Shown piece after piece: positions 48,785-57,417 of a stretch of DNA of 64,000 bases. This DNA comes from an uncultured Methylotenera sp. GTDB taxonomy: Bacteria; Pseudomonadota; Gammaproteobacteria; Burkholderiales; Methylophilaceae. Positions within the stretch are counted from its first letter, which is position 1. The number at the start of each line of letters is the position of its first letter. The translations under genes and the position numbers were made by a program. Below the pieces are notes generated by a model. It was not told the origin of the DNA and did no database searches. It worked only from the letters and a program-made list of their open reading frames with translations. The DNA is taken from the NCBI RefSeq assembly GCF_946479685.1, contig NZ_CAMLGS010000003.1, forward strand, positions 29,045 through 93,044, given 5' to 3'.

Positions 48785-50393
48785 GATGTTTCCTTTCCCC
48801 ATGATGTATAGGCAAAGTAAAATAAAAAACGGTACCCTTACCGACTTCGGATTCTATCCAAATCTTCCCACCGTGTCGCTCCACGATTTTCTTGCACACA
48901 GACAGGCCAATACCCGTACCCGGGTACTCATGCTTACCATGCAAGCGTTGAAAGATAATGAAAATACGCTCAAAGAAATCTGGGGCGATACCGATGCCGT
49001 TGTCGCGTACGGAAAATAGCCATTCACCCTCTTTTTTCTCGGCACCCACATGAATAATGGGCGATGTATCTCCACGAAACTTGATACCGTTGCCTATCAA
49101 GTTCTGGAATAGTTGCGTGAGCTGGGAAACATCGGCATCCAGCCTAGGCATAGGGTCACGCGTGACTACCGCGCCAGACTCTTCTATCGCCAGGCGTAAG
49201 TTGGATACCGCGCGCTCTAATCCTGCCGAGGTTTCGCAGGTTTCCATTTGCTTACCATGGGTGCCAATGCGCGACATGGTCAGCAAATCAATAATAAGTG
49301 CCTGCATGCGTGTAGCGCCATCTACCGCATAGCCGATAAACTCGTTCGCGTCCTGATCCAGCTTGTCTTTATAGCGCCGCGCCAGGAGCTGGGTATAGCT
49401 AGCGACCATGCGCAGTGGCTCTTGCAAATCGTGTGAGGCTACATAGGCAAACTGCTCCAGCTCACGGTTAGAATTGGCCAGCTCTTCGGTACGTTGCGCC
49501 AAGGCTTCCTGCGTTTGTTTAAACGCCGTAATGTCAGAAAACTCGGCAATCACCTGCGTTACTTTACCGGCTTCATCCTTCACGGCATTCATATTCATCC
49601 ATGCCAAGTAATCTTCATCCTGTGCATTTCTGAGCCAGATTTCACCTTGCCACTGGCCGCCACCGATGACGGTGGTCCAAACATCTTGATATAAAGTGGG
49701 TTCCAGCTCTGCCAGCAGGTTCTGTAGTGGCTTGCCAACCAACGCATCAGAAGCACGGCCGGTAATGTTAGCGACCGATTTATTAACATGCAGTACACGG
49801 CCTTTCACATCGGCAATAATCACCGCCTCTAAATTGCTTTCAAACACTTGTGCCAGCAGGCGCAGCATTTCATGGTCAGCATGGAAATAAGCCGAGAGCG
49901 AAAGTTCGGAGTCGAACATCGAGACTTTAGTAATCGCTTGTGAATATGCGAGAAAACGCTCCGCATCGTTAGCCACCAAACGCATCACTTGTGGCAGCAC
50001 CCAAGATAGATATTTGCTATAAGCACCTAAGAACCAGCGCGGCTCCAAGCCTATTTGCTGATAGGTAACACCAACGCACAGACGGCTTTTGACGTACTCA
50101 GGGCCATAATCGCCGGCAAAGGCCTGTTTAAAATATTCGCGTAGCTTTTGTTTTAGCAACGGCAGTTGCTCAGGATTACTCAGACTAGCCCCCATCTCTG
50201 GATGGGCCTCTAGATGCTGGTATAACAAGTCGGCAAAAGCGTCTTCCAGTGGCGCAAGCAAAGGCCCCAGCTCTTTGAGCAACTGCGCATCGCGCTCGCT
50301 GAACTCAAGAACATCCTTGCGCGATTGAACCTCATCGGCGCTTGGGGTCATGCTGTCAATCAAAGCATCAACGGTAGGCTGGTGCAATAACAT
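48774..50393 (-). CDS. Globin-coupled-sensor PAS histidine kinase
   Basis: A 539-residue soluble kinase. The N-terminal protoglobin/globin-coupled sensor domain (about 25-175) ends its F-helix region with [19 protein letters not shown]. The family expects His where Tyr111 stands (IGxxHxxIGLxP). PAS follows (about 185-300), then HisKA with [13 protein letters not shown] (phospho-His) and HATPase_c with [17 protein letters not shown] and [13 protein letters not shown]. The kinase core resembles that of bacteriophytochromes. The ATG at 50393 has GGGAG five bases upstream; GTG at 50405 overlaps that ribosome site. It is the first gene of an operon behind a c-di-GMP riboswitch. Confidence 0.9.
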   Translation of the reverse strand: MLLHQPTVDALIDSMTPSADEVQSRKDVLEFSERDAQLLKELGPLLAPLEDAFADLLYQHLEAHPEMGASLSNPEQLPLLKQKLREYFKQAFAGDYGPEYVKSRLCVGVTYQQIGLEPRWFLGAYSKYLSWVLPQVMRLVANDAERFLAYSQAITKVSMFDSELSLSAYFHADHEMLRLLAQVFESNLEAVIIADVKGRVLHVNKSVANITGRASDALVGKPLQNLLAELEPTLYQDVWTTVIGGGQWQGEIWLRNAQDEDYLAWMNMNAVKDEAGKVTQVIAEFSDITAFKQTQEALAQRTEELANSNRELEQFAYVASHDLQEPLRMVASYTQLLARRYKDKLDQDANEFIGYAVDGATRMQALIIDLLTMSRIGTHGKQMETCETSAGLERAVSNLRLAIEESGAVVTRDPMPRLDADVSQLTQLFQNLIGNGIKFRGDTSPIIHVGAEKKEGEWLFSVRDNGIGIAPDFFERIFIIFQRLHGKHEYPGTGIGLSVCKKIVERHGGKIWIESEVGKGTVFYFTLPIHHGERKHHGE

Positions 50394-50398
50394 GTTGT

Positions 50399-50460
50399 CT
50401 CCCACAAAAGTACTAATCTCGTTCCTAATTACTAAGGAGAGCAGACGACATAATGGGAGT
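50399..50460 (-). promoter_or_regulatory. Putative expression platform of the c-di-GMP riboswitch
   Basis: On the minus strand ACTCCCA (50460-50454) is complementary to TGGGAG (50404-50399), which contains the ribosome-binding site of the kinase gene. It is also complementary to GGGAGT (50501-50496) in the 3' strand of the aptamer. These pairings exclude each other, as expected of a translational switch. The predicted logic is that ligand-bound aptamer frees ACTCCCA to mask the ribosome site (OFF), which is inference. Confidence 0.55.
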
Positions 50461-50482
50461 TGTGTGTAGAGATACGGGGAAT

Positions 50483-50584
50483 CCGCACATCTGGTACTCC
50501 CGCTATCGTAGAACTTACGCCCCTTAGACCGGTGATTTTGCGCCCTCGCTTTTCAGCCGAGTTTGCCTTTTTCAAATGTAGTGC
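50483..50584 (-). ncRNA. Cyclic di-GMP-I (GEMM-I) riboswitch aptamer
   Basis: Read on the minus strand from 50584. Conserved GEMM-I blocks appear in order: AAAGGCAAAC, a P2 stem closed by a GAAA tetraloop (GCTGAAAAGC), GAGGGCGCAAAATCACCGG, the tetraloop-receptor-like TCTAAGG, a P3 arm, and TAGCGGGAGTACCAGATG. The outer stem P1 pairs ACATTTG (about 50579-50573) with CAGATGT (about 50493-50487), allowing one G-U. The 5' end coincides with the start site predicted from the upstream promoter. It lies about 90 bases ahead of the globin-kinase ATG. The class is established to bind c-di-GMP; the base before CAAAC is G, as in c-di-GMP rather than cGAMP binders. Confidence 0.9.
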
Positions 50585-50590
50585 TGCGTG

Positions 50591-50619
50591 AGTATCAGCA
50601 GATTTGAAAAAACCGTCAA
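50591..50619 (-). promoter_or_regulatory. Sigma-70 promoter of the riboswitch-globin kinase operon
   Basis: On the minus strand TTGACG (50619-50614), exactly 17 bases, then GATACT (50596-50591). Five of six and four of six matches to consensus. Start of transcription is predicted near 50584, which is the first base of the aptamer P1 stem. Confidence 0.75.
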
Positions 50620-50785
50620 CTACCCATAATGGTGAATGACCCGTAAGCCCGGATACACATTTATCACAAACATAGATTCGGCCGTAAATCCTAGTGCTAT
50701 GATGTAACCATCATCACTACATTAAAAATGACACGAAGTGATTAGACGTGACTTTCTCTTAAGTGACATCTTCTTAAGAAATTTT

Positions 50786-50809
50786 AGCGCACGATTTCAG
50801 CGCACGATT
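50786..50809. repeat. Tandem AGCGCACGATT repeats before the pseudokinase gene
   Basis: AGCGCACGATT occurs at 50786-50796 and again at 50799-50809, period 13, about 30 bp before the ATG at 50837. It may be a regulator binding site. The promoter of this rightward gene is not obvious. Confidence 0.5.
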
Positions 50810-50836
50810 AAAGTCACGTTTACTCAGGAATAATCT

Positions 50837-53167
50837 ATGCTCAACAAAATAGACCGCTTTGAGATACTGCGTAAGCTTGATGAGAGCAAGCAAAATACGA
50901 TTTATGTAGCCCATGATACACACATGGGGCGTGACGTCATGATCAAGCTGCTGCCACACGGTGAGCTAGGTTTAGACACGCTATTATCGCGCGTGCGTAC
51001 CCTCAGCAAACTACAGCACAAACATATCGTGACTTTGCTGGATGCTGGTGAGCATGATGGTGCGCCTTATTTGGTCTACACCGCGGTTAACGGCAGCACA
51101 CTTACTCAGCAATTAAAATCATCTCCGTTATGCTCAGCCACACAAGCTGCGCAAATGATTGCAGACCTGCTGGAGGCAGTGAGCTACGCACATGCACAAG
51201 GTGTACTGCCGTTAGTCCTGCAAGCCGAGCATGTGATGATTGCTGAGGATCTCAGCCCGATGTTAATCGGCATCGGTTTAACGGGCATTACCAACGCCAC
51301 AACAACGACAGAACCGCAAGCTACGCCCTACACCGCACCTGAGATTAGCGCAGGCAGCAAGGCAACAGTAGCTACGGATATATTTGCATTAGGTGTGCTA
51401 TTACACGAGCTGGTGACAGGTCTACCCTTTATCGAAAAAACAAAAAAGCCCACGGCACTGACTACCAGCGCACCGTCTCAATCCAAACAGATCCAGCTTG
51501 ATGAAACGCTGGAGAGCATTATCCTCAAAGCCACCAGCAAAGCAGCTGAAGACAGGTACGCCAATGCCGACAGCATGCGCCAAGCCCTGCATGACTACCT
51601 CACGCCAGTACAAGGTGAACATAAAGCGGTAGATGCGCACAGCACTATGGATTTTCTGCTGCGTCGCATGCGCAGCAAAAGCGACTTTCCGGCACTGTCA
51701 CACACCATTAGCGAAATCAACCGCTTGGCCGATGACGATTCCGCCAGCAACAACGCGCTGGCACAGAGTATTTTGAATGATTTTGCGCTCACCAATAAGC
51801 TACTAAAGCTGGTCAACACTGTGACCTATGGGCAATTTGGCGGTCATATCAACACCATTTCCAAGGCCGTGGTCATTCTCGGTTTCGAAACCGTACGCAA
51901 CGTGGCCATGTCATTGATACTGCTGGATTTCCTGCAGAATAAAGCGCAGGCATCCCAACTCAAGGACGATGTACTGTCATCCTTTTTTGCTGGTATCGTT
52001 GCGGCGCAGTTAGCGCCCAGCAGCCACGTCAGAAACACTGAAGAAGCGATTATCTGCTCCATGTTCCGCAACTTAGGCAAGCTACTGGCCAGTTTTTACT
52101 TTTTTGAAGAAAGCCAGCAAGTGGCACGCCTAGTGGAGCAAGGCGACAGCGAAGACAAAGCCTCGGTGAAAGTGCTGGGCATGACCTACAACGAGCTGGG
52201 CATAGGCGTGGCCAAAAGCTGGAACTTCCCGCCTAGGCTCATCGCCGGTATGCGTAAGATCACCGGAGATAAAGCCATTAAACCAAGTGGCGAGCTGGAA
52301 AACCTGGCGCTGACAGTCAACCTTGCCAATGAACTCTGTGCAGTGGCCAGCAATGGCAATATCACGGACAAGGCCAAAGCGCTCAAGCAGCTCACCACCC
52401 GTTATGAAGGCGCGCTCAGCGTGTCAGAGCAGCAGCTGCGACTATCTATGGATAGCGCCTTGGACGAGCTGGCGGCACGGGCCAGAGTGGTCGGCATCAA
52501 CGTTTCACAAAGCCAGCTTATGGCGCGGGTGAACACCTGGATAGGCGCCAGAGCGGAGCCTATCCCACATAGCGAGCCTGCAGATGCAGAGTTGGCAGCA
52601 TTGGCGATTGCTCCGGAAGAGATTGCCGAGGAGAAAAATAGCGAAGCCGCAAAACCGGATGCAGAGTCTATCCTGACTGAAGGCATTCAGGAAATCACCA
52701 ACACCTTGGTTGAAGAGCATCAGCTCAACGACATTATGCAGATGGTGCTGGAAACCATGCACCGCGGCATGGGCTTTAACCGCACCCTGCTGTTTATACG
52801 CGATGTTAAAAACAACCAGATGGTGGCGCGCTTTGGCTTTAGCCATGATATTGACCTCGCGCTGAAAAAATTCAAGTTTGGCTTGGACTTCACCCCGGAT
52901 GTATTTCACCTGGCCATCAGCAAAGGCGCGGATTTAATGCTAGAGGATATTACGGCCAATAATGTAGCAGCCAAGATTCCACAGTGGTACAAACAGGCAA
53001 CATCGTCACAAAGCTTGTTACTGCTGCCCATCATGGTGAATAACAAGGCTTTGGGCATGTTTTATGCCGATATGGAGCAAGCCAATAGCATGCAGATTTC
53101 AACTCGGCAGCTGTCTTTGCTGCGCACACTGCGCAACCAGGCCGTACTCGCCATCAAGCAAAAATAG
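50837..53167 (+). CDS. Pseudokinase-HDOD-GAF signalling protein
   Basis: A 776-residue soluble protein. Residues 1-258 have a eukaryotic-type Ser/Thr kinase fold: VAIK-like DVMIKLLPHG, a C-lobe with TPYTAPEISAG (APE) and ATDIFALGVLLHELVTG. The Gly loop, the HRD catalytic loop (here LPLVLQAEHVMI) and DFG (here IGIGL) are lost, so it is probably a pseudokinase. An HDOD domain (about 272-470, with ILNDFALTNKLLKLVN and NTISKAVVILGFETVRN) follows, then a GAF-like domain (about 635-776). HDOD proteins act in signalling, motility and c-di-GMP output. It is divergent from the riboswitch operon. Start: ATG after CAGGAATAATCT. Confidence 0.88.
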   Translation: MLNKIDRFEILRKLDESKQNTIYVAHDTHMGRDVMIKLLPHGELGLDTLLSRVRTLSKLQHKHIVTLLDAGEHDGAPYLVYTAVNGSTLTQQLKSSPLCSATQAAQMIADLLEAVSYAHAQGVLPLVLQAEHVMIAEDLSPMLIGIGLTGITNATTTTEPQATPYTAPEISAGSKATVATDIFALGVLLHELVTGLPFIEKTKKPTALTTSAPSQSKQIQLDETLESIILKATSKAAEDRYANADSMRQALHDYLTPVQGEHKAVDAHSTMDFLLRRMRSKSDFPALSHTISEINRLADDDSASNNALAQSILNDFALTNKLLKLVNTVTYGQFGGHINTISKAVVILGFETVRNVAMSLILLDFLQNKAQASQLKDDVLSSFFAGIVAAQLAPSSHVRNTEEAIICSMFRNLGKLLASFYFFEESQQVARLVEQGDSEDKASVKVLGMTYNELGIGVAKSWNFPPRLIAGMRKITGDKAIKPSGELENLALTVNLANELCAVASNGNITDKAKALKQLTTRYEGALSVSEQQLRLSMDSALDELAARARVVGINVSQSQLMARVNTWIGARAEPIPHSEPADAELAALAIAPEEIAEEKNSEAAKPDAESILTEGIQEITNTLVEEHQLNDIMQMVLETMHRGMGFNRTLLFIRDVKNNQMVARFGFSHDIDLALKKFKFGLDFTPDVFHLAISKGADLMLEDITANNVAAKIPQWYKQATSSQSLLLLPIMVNNKALGMFYADMEQANSMQISTRQLSLLRTLRNQAVLAIKQK

Positions 53168-53283
53168 GCAGCAGCGCAGCTCCCAAACCATAATCCAAAA
53201 CCATAGCTGCTTGACCTGCATCAATACAGTCTTAGGCGTTTAACGCAATCATAGGCAATCTTCCCGACCCGTTTGGTTGCATT

Positions 53284-54459
53284 ATGCTGCATTTCGATAT
53301 TGTGATTGTGGGCGCAGGCCCATCTGGCTTATGTTTTGCACAGGCACTGGCCGGGTGCGGCCTACGCATTGCCATACTGGAACGCCAGCCAGAATCGGCA
53401 CTGGCCGAACCGGCGTTTGATGGACGTGAAATCGCGCTGACACAGCACTCGGCACAACTGTTGCAGACATTGGGTGTATGGCAGCACATTGATCACGATG
53501 CCATTTCACTATTGCGTGATGCACAGGTGCTGAACGGCCCCTCGCTGTACGCCATGCGTATCGAGCACGATGCGAATAAATCGGCGTCTTTAGGCTATTT
53601 AGTGGCTAACCACCTGATCCGCAAGGCGGCTTACCAAGCCGTGAAGGCATCGCCAGATATCAGCCTACTCACCACCACTGATATCAGCGCCATTCGCACC
53701 GATAGCGATGCGGCGTATATCAGCCTGACCAATGGCGATCAAATACAGGCGCAGCTACTGGTCGCGGCCGATAGCCGTTTTTCTGAAACCAGACGCGCTC
53801 TGGGCATCCCCGCGACCATGCACGATTTTGGCAAAACGATGATGGTTTGCGTGATGCAACACAGCATCCCGCATCACCATGTGGCCTGGGAATGGTTTGA
53901 TTATGGCCAAACCTTAGCGCTGTTGCCTATGAACGGCATGCGCTCCTCGGTAGTGATCACCTTACCTGCGGCAGAGATTCAACGCCTGATGTTACTAAGT
54001 GAGGCAGCATTTAATCAGGATGTGACAACACGATTCAAGCATAGATTAGGCACAATGGAATTGGCATCAACACGCCACGCTTACCCGCTGGTCACGGCCT
54101 ACGCCAACCAACTAGTGGCAAAACGCTGTGCTTTAATCGGCGATGCTGCGGTAGGCATGCACCCGGTTACGGCGCACGGCTTTAATTTTGGCTTATCTGG
54201 CGTGGAAGTATTGGCGAACGAAATCAAAACGGCGCAATCACGCGGCGGCAATATCGCCGCCAGTGCGCTGCTACAGCGTTACCAAAGAAAGCACCGCCTG
54301 AAAACGCGGCCGCTTTTTATTGCCACGCATGCGATTGCCAAACTGTACGGCAATGACACAATACCGGCACGCCTGCTCAGAGCCGCCTCTTTACGCATAG
54401 GCAACCGTATCTCGCCGTTTAAGCGTGCCGTGGCACATATGCTGACAGCAGCAAACTAG
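53284..54459 (+). CDS. ubiM: UbiM, 5-demethoxyubiquinol-8 5-hydroxylase type FAD monooxygenase
   Basis: A 391-residue class A flavin monooxygenase of the UbiH/UbiF/VisC family, acting on the ring hydroxylations of ubiquinone. The FAD motif is IVIVGAGPSGLCFAQAL, then the UbiM-like start FDGREIALTQHS, the DG-type motif LLVAADSRFSETRR, and CALIGDAAVGMHPVTAHGFNFG (GD plus substrate region). Strong likeness to the UbiM branch described in Neisseria and other proteobacteria comes from memory of that family. It lies alone between a signalling gene and a convergent GGDEF-EAL gene. Confidence 0.88.
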   Translation: MLHFDIVIVGAGPSGLCFAQALAGCGLRIAILERQPESALAEPAFDGREIALTQHSAQLLQTLGVWQHIDHDAISLLRDAQVLNGPSLYAMRIEHDANKSASLGYLVANHLIRKAAYQAVKASPDISLLTTTDISAIRTDSDAAYISLTNGDQIQAQLLVAADSRFSETRRALGIPATMHDFGKTMMVCVMQHSIPHHHVAWEWFDYGQTLALLPMNGMRSSVVITLPAAEIQRLMLLSEAAFNQDVTTRFKHRLGTMELASTRHAYPLVTAYANQLVAKRCALIGDAAVGMHPVTAHGFNFGLSGVEVLANEIKTAQSRGGNIAASALLQRYQRKHRLKTRPLFIATHAIAKLYGNDTIPARLLRAASLRIGNRISPFKRAVAHMLTAAN

Positions 54460-54498
54460 TGCGGTAGCGCTTTGCCTTACAGGAACAAGTACAGAATT

Positions 54499-56718
54499 TT
54501 AAACCAGCTTGGTGATATTGCCGTGCTGCGCATAATCCTGCATTAGGGCATCAAACTGCTCTATCGGCAGCGGCTTGCTGAACAAATAGCCTTGATACGC
54601 CATGCATTGGTGCTGCTTCAGGAACGACAGCTGCGCCTCAGTCTCCACCCCTTCTGCAATCACGTTTAAGCTAAAGTTCTGCGCCATATCGATGATGGTT
54701 TTTACCATCACCGCATCACTCTTATCAGTGGTGATATCGCGCACAAAGCTCTGGTCAATCTTGATTTGGTCTAGCGGCAGGCGTTTTAAATAAGAGAGTG
54801 AGGAGAAGCCGGTACCAAAGTCATCCAATGACAGCGTCACCCCTACTTTTTGCCTTAACAGGTTCTTTTTGGCAATCACGTCGGTGATGTCATCCAATGC
54901 CACGCTCTCGGTCAACTCCAGCTTCAGCCGTGATGGGTCTATGCCATGCTTATGAATCGCTGCAATCACTTGGTCCACAAAGTGCGTTTGTTTAAACTGC
55001 TGCGCGCTAATATTGACCGCCAGCACCAGATCACACATTTTCTCATTGGTGCTCCACACCGCAATCTGGCGGCAGGCTTCATCCAGTACCCAATGCCCGA
55101 TATTGAGGATAAGCGCGCTCTCCTCCGCCACCGGAATAAAATGTGCAGGCGAAACCATACCACGCTGCGGATGTAACCAGCGAATCAATGCTTCGGCACC
55201 GATGGGTTTATTTTCATGATTCACCTGCAGCTGATAGTGCAATTCAAATTGCTCAGTCTCCAGCGCGTTGTGTAAATCAGACTCCAAGCTCGCGCGCACC
55301 TCCACCAGCTCCTGCATTTGCGGGTCAAAAAAGCGGGTGCGGTTACGACCGCCATCTTTTGCCTGATACATCGCCATATCGGCACGCTTAATCAGCTCGT
55401 CTACGTCTTTATCCTGGCCACAAAACAGCGAAATACCAATGCTGGATGAGCTATGGATATGCATGTTATTAATCTGGTACGGTTCGGCCAGCGCCAGACG
55501 TATAGTTTCGGCAATCTTGGCTACGGTACGTGACGCCTCTTCCAGACTGTCACCCAGCCGTTCCACCAGCACGACAAACTCATCACCGCCCTGGCGGGCA
55601 ACGGTATCCACCTCACGCACGCAAGCTGAAATTCTTTTGGCGACTTCCACCAATAACAAATCGCCATCGCCGTGACCCTGCGTGTCGTTAATAACCTTGA
55701 ATTTATCTAAATCCAGAAACAGCAAAGCACCATACTGCATACTACGCGCTGAAGTCGCCAGCGCGATGCGCAGCCTATCCAGCATCAAGCGCCGATTAGA
55801 CAAGCCGGTCAGCGGGTCTTTGTACGCTAATTTCTGTACTTCTTCTTCCACCCGTTTACGGTCGCTAATATCGCGCCCTACTGATTGGATTTCGGTGAGC
55901 TGGCCCTGCTCATTAAATATACCGCGGTTGCTAAACTGCATCCAGCGCACCTCACCGGCGCCAGACAGCACCCGATTTTCAATCATGACTACCGGGTTAG
56001 CCACCGACAGCGTAGCCAACTCGTCAGCCACATGCTGCAAATCTTCAGGATACACCACCGGCTTCCATGTCGAGCCTATCATCTCCTGCTCACTCTTGCC
56101 AAAGAAGCGGCAATACACATCATTTACAAATAGATAAGTGCCGTCAGCACGCAGCCTTGAAATCACCTCGGTCTGGTCCTGCACCATGGAACGGAAACGC
56201 TCTTCACTCCCTCGCAACGCCGCTTCTGCTTCTTTAATCGCACTAATGTCGGTCAGCAGTACAAAGAAACCTTTCACCTCTCCATCTCGCACATCTGGGA
56301 TGTAATTGGTGAGGGAATGACGGCGACGGCGACCGTCGGTATTGGGAATGACGCGCTCAAACGCTTGTGGCTCGCCCCTTAGGGCAGCTTCAATATGGGG
56401 CAGGTTGAGGCGGTATAGATCATCCCCCAGCAACTCCCAAATATATTTACCTCTTAGCTGGCTGGCCTCAATGCCAAACCAGTGCTCATAGGCTTTATTT
56501 GCCAGGCGGTTCTTGAGCGATTTGTCCCAATAGCCAATGACCGATGGCAAGCAATCGAGCACCTTCTGAATCACTGCACTGGATAATAATGAATCTGCCT
56601 CCTGCGCTGAGGCAGAAGATAAGGTGGCTAACGCTTCCGGCAACACCACGCTTGCAGCATCCCCAGCGGGTACACTTGTTGAGCCAGCAGTTGATGCAGG
56701 GTTGTGCGGAAGTTTCAT
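54499..56718 (-). CDS. PAS-PAS-GGDEF-EAL protein (c-di-GMP turnover)
   Basis: A 739-residue soluble protein. A low-complexity Ala/Ser N-terminus precedes PAS1 (about 45-165, VIGYWDKSLKNRLAN), PAS2 (about 170-290, GTYLFVNDVYCRFFGKSEQE), GGDEF (about 300-465) with ARQGGDEFVVLVE and RxxD (REVD), and EAL (about 475-725) with AEALIRWLHPQ, LDDFGTGFSS, IKIDQSFV and IAEGVETEAQ, all catalytic motifs intact. PAS2 is of the aerotaxis-like class. No membrane segment is seen. It is a single gene, convergent with ubiM. Confidence 0.93.
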   Translation of the reverse strand: MKLPHNPASTAGSTSVPAGDAASVVLPEALATLSSASAQEADSLLSSAVIQKVLDCLPSVIGYWDKSLKNRLANKAYEHWFGIEASQLRGKYIWELLGDDLYRLNLPHIEAALRGEPQAFERVIPNTDGRRRRHSLTNYIPDVRDGEVKGFFVLLTDISAIKEAEAALRGSEERFRSMVQDQTEVISRLRADGTYLFVNDVYCRFFGKSEQEMIGSTWKPVVYPEDLQHVADELATLSVANPVVMIENRVLSGAGEVRWMQFSNRGIFNEQGQLTEIQSVGRDISDRKRVEEEVQKLAYKDPLTGLSNRRLMLDRLRIALATSARSMQYGALLFLDLDKFKVINDTQGHGDGDLLLVEVAKRISACVREVDTVARQGGDEFVVLVERLGDSLEEASRTVAKIAETIRLALAEPYQINNMHIHSSSSIGISLFCGQDKDVDELIKRADMAMYQAKDGGRNRTRFFDPQMQELVEVRASLESDLHNALETEQFELHYQLQVNHENKPIGAEALIRWLHPQRGMVSPAHFIPVAEESALILNIGHWVLDEACRQIAVWSTNEKMCDLVLAVNISAQQFKQTHFVDQVIAAIHKHGIDPSRLKLELTESVALDDITDVIAKKNLLRQKVGVTLSLDDFGTGFSSLSYLKRLPLDQIKIDQSFVRDITTDKSDAVMVKTIIDMAQNFSLNVIAEGVETEAQLSFLKQHQCMAYQGYLFSKPLPIEQFDALMQDYAQHGNITKLV

Positions 56719-56810
56719 AATGGCATAGTGCCATAACTTATTAAAGTTAAAAAGCTATTCGTCACTACCCGATCATCAGCGAATTACTAGCAGCTGCAAA
56801 TGACAGCCAC

Positions 56811-56837
56811 AAAAAAAGGAGCCTAAGCTCCTTTTTT
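56811..56837. terminator. Bidirectional rho-independent terminator
   Basis: A-run plus GGAGC (56811-56822), loop CTAA, GCTCC plus T-run (56827-56837). An 11-bp perfect stem with poly-A/poly-T flanks, active in either direction. On the minus strand it lies about 95 bp after the small Lys/Pro-rich gene. Confidence 0.88.
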
Positions 56838-56931
56838 AAAATTAAACGCACCACGCTCATCCGCTAGCCTACCCGCTAAGTGGGCCGCCAAGTAAACCAT
56901 GTGGTGAGCGAAGGGGCGCCTCCATCCTATA

Positions 56932-57054
56932 CTATTTTTTAGGCATGCTAGGCTTGCTTGGCATGACAACGGTAGGGCCTGGCATGACGATGGGTTTCTT
57001 ACTTTGCTTAGGTTTTTTTGCTTCTTTGTTCTTGTGTAGCTGTCCTTTTGCCAT
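56932..57054 (-). CDS. Small Lys/Pro-rich protein (40 residues)
   Basis: ATG at 57054 preceded by AGGAGAAACATC, a strong ribosome site, opens a 40-codon frame beginning MAKGQLHKNKEAKKPKQSKK and continuing with a repeated VMPxxP pattern to a final SMPKK. Very basic, no Cys or hydrophobic segment, probably nucleic-acid or ribosome associated. Short MAKGQ-type Lys-rich proteins of this kind are widespread in proteobacteria with no known function (from memory). A strong terminator lies downstream. Confidence 0.7.
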   Translation of the reverse strand: MAKGQLHKNKEAKKPKQSKKPIVMPGPTVVMPSKPSMPKK

Positions 57055-57302
57055 GATGTTTCTCCTAAAATGTTTAACATCAAACTGACTGCGCAACACG
57101 GCATGTCATCGCAATCACTGAATTGGACTAAACACGATGCCAATGGTTGCATCTAAGGTTTCATCTACGATTTCATGACGAAGGTTGTATGATGAACGCA
57201 GGGCAATACAAACAGCATGCTTATTGTGGGTTGATACTGGCGGGTTTGCCAGTATGCAAACCTAGAGATAAAACTAACTAGAGGTAAAACTAAAGGGGAA
57301 AT

Positions 57303-57379
57303 TGGTCGGCGTGGAGAGATTCGAACTCCCGACATCCTGCTCCCAAAGCAGGCGCGCTACCAGGCTACGCTACACGCCG
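57303..57379 (-). tRNA. tRNA-Pro (UGG)
   Basis: On the minus strand a full cloverleaf of 77 bases from 57379. Acceptor CGGCGTG/CACGCCG; D-arm with AGCCTGGTAGCGC; anticodon stem CTGCT/AGCAG around TTTGGGA, so anticodon TGG; T-loop TTCGAAT; CCA encoded at 57305-57303. Discriminator A fits tRNA-Pro. UGG can read all four proline codons when modified. Confidence 0.97.
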
Positions 57380-57388
57380 AAGGCCCGC

Positions 57389-57417
57389 ACTATACTGACA
57401 ACCCTGCTGTTAGTCAA
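57389..57417 (-). promoter_or_regulatory. Promoter of tRNA-Pro
   Basis: On the minus strand TTGACT (57417-57412), 17 bases, TATAGT (57394-57389). Five of six matches in each hexamer. It ends about ten bases before the tRNA 5' end. A GC-rich stretch follows the -10, as in stringently controlled promoters. Confidence 0.85.

Noticed and set aside
50774..50959. Minus-strand ORF over the start of the pseudokinase gene
   Set aside because: It overlaps the strongly supported kinase-fold start and would place a coding region over the divergent promoter; no motif.
56823..57152. 109-residue minus-strand ORF across the terminator
   Set aside because: It runs through a strong rho-independent terminator and is in a different frame from the 40-residue gene that has the ribosome site.
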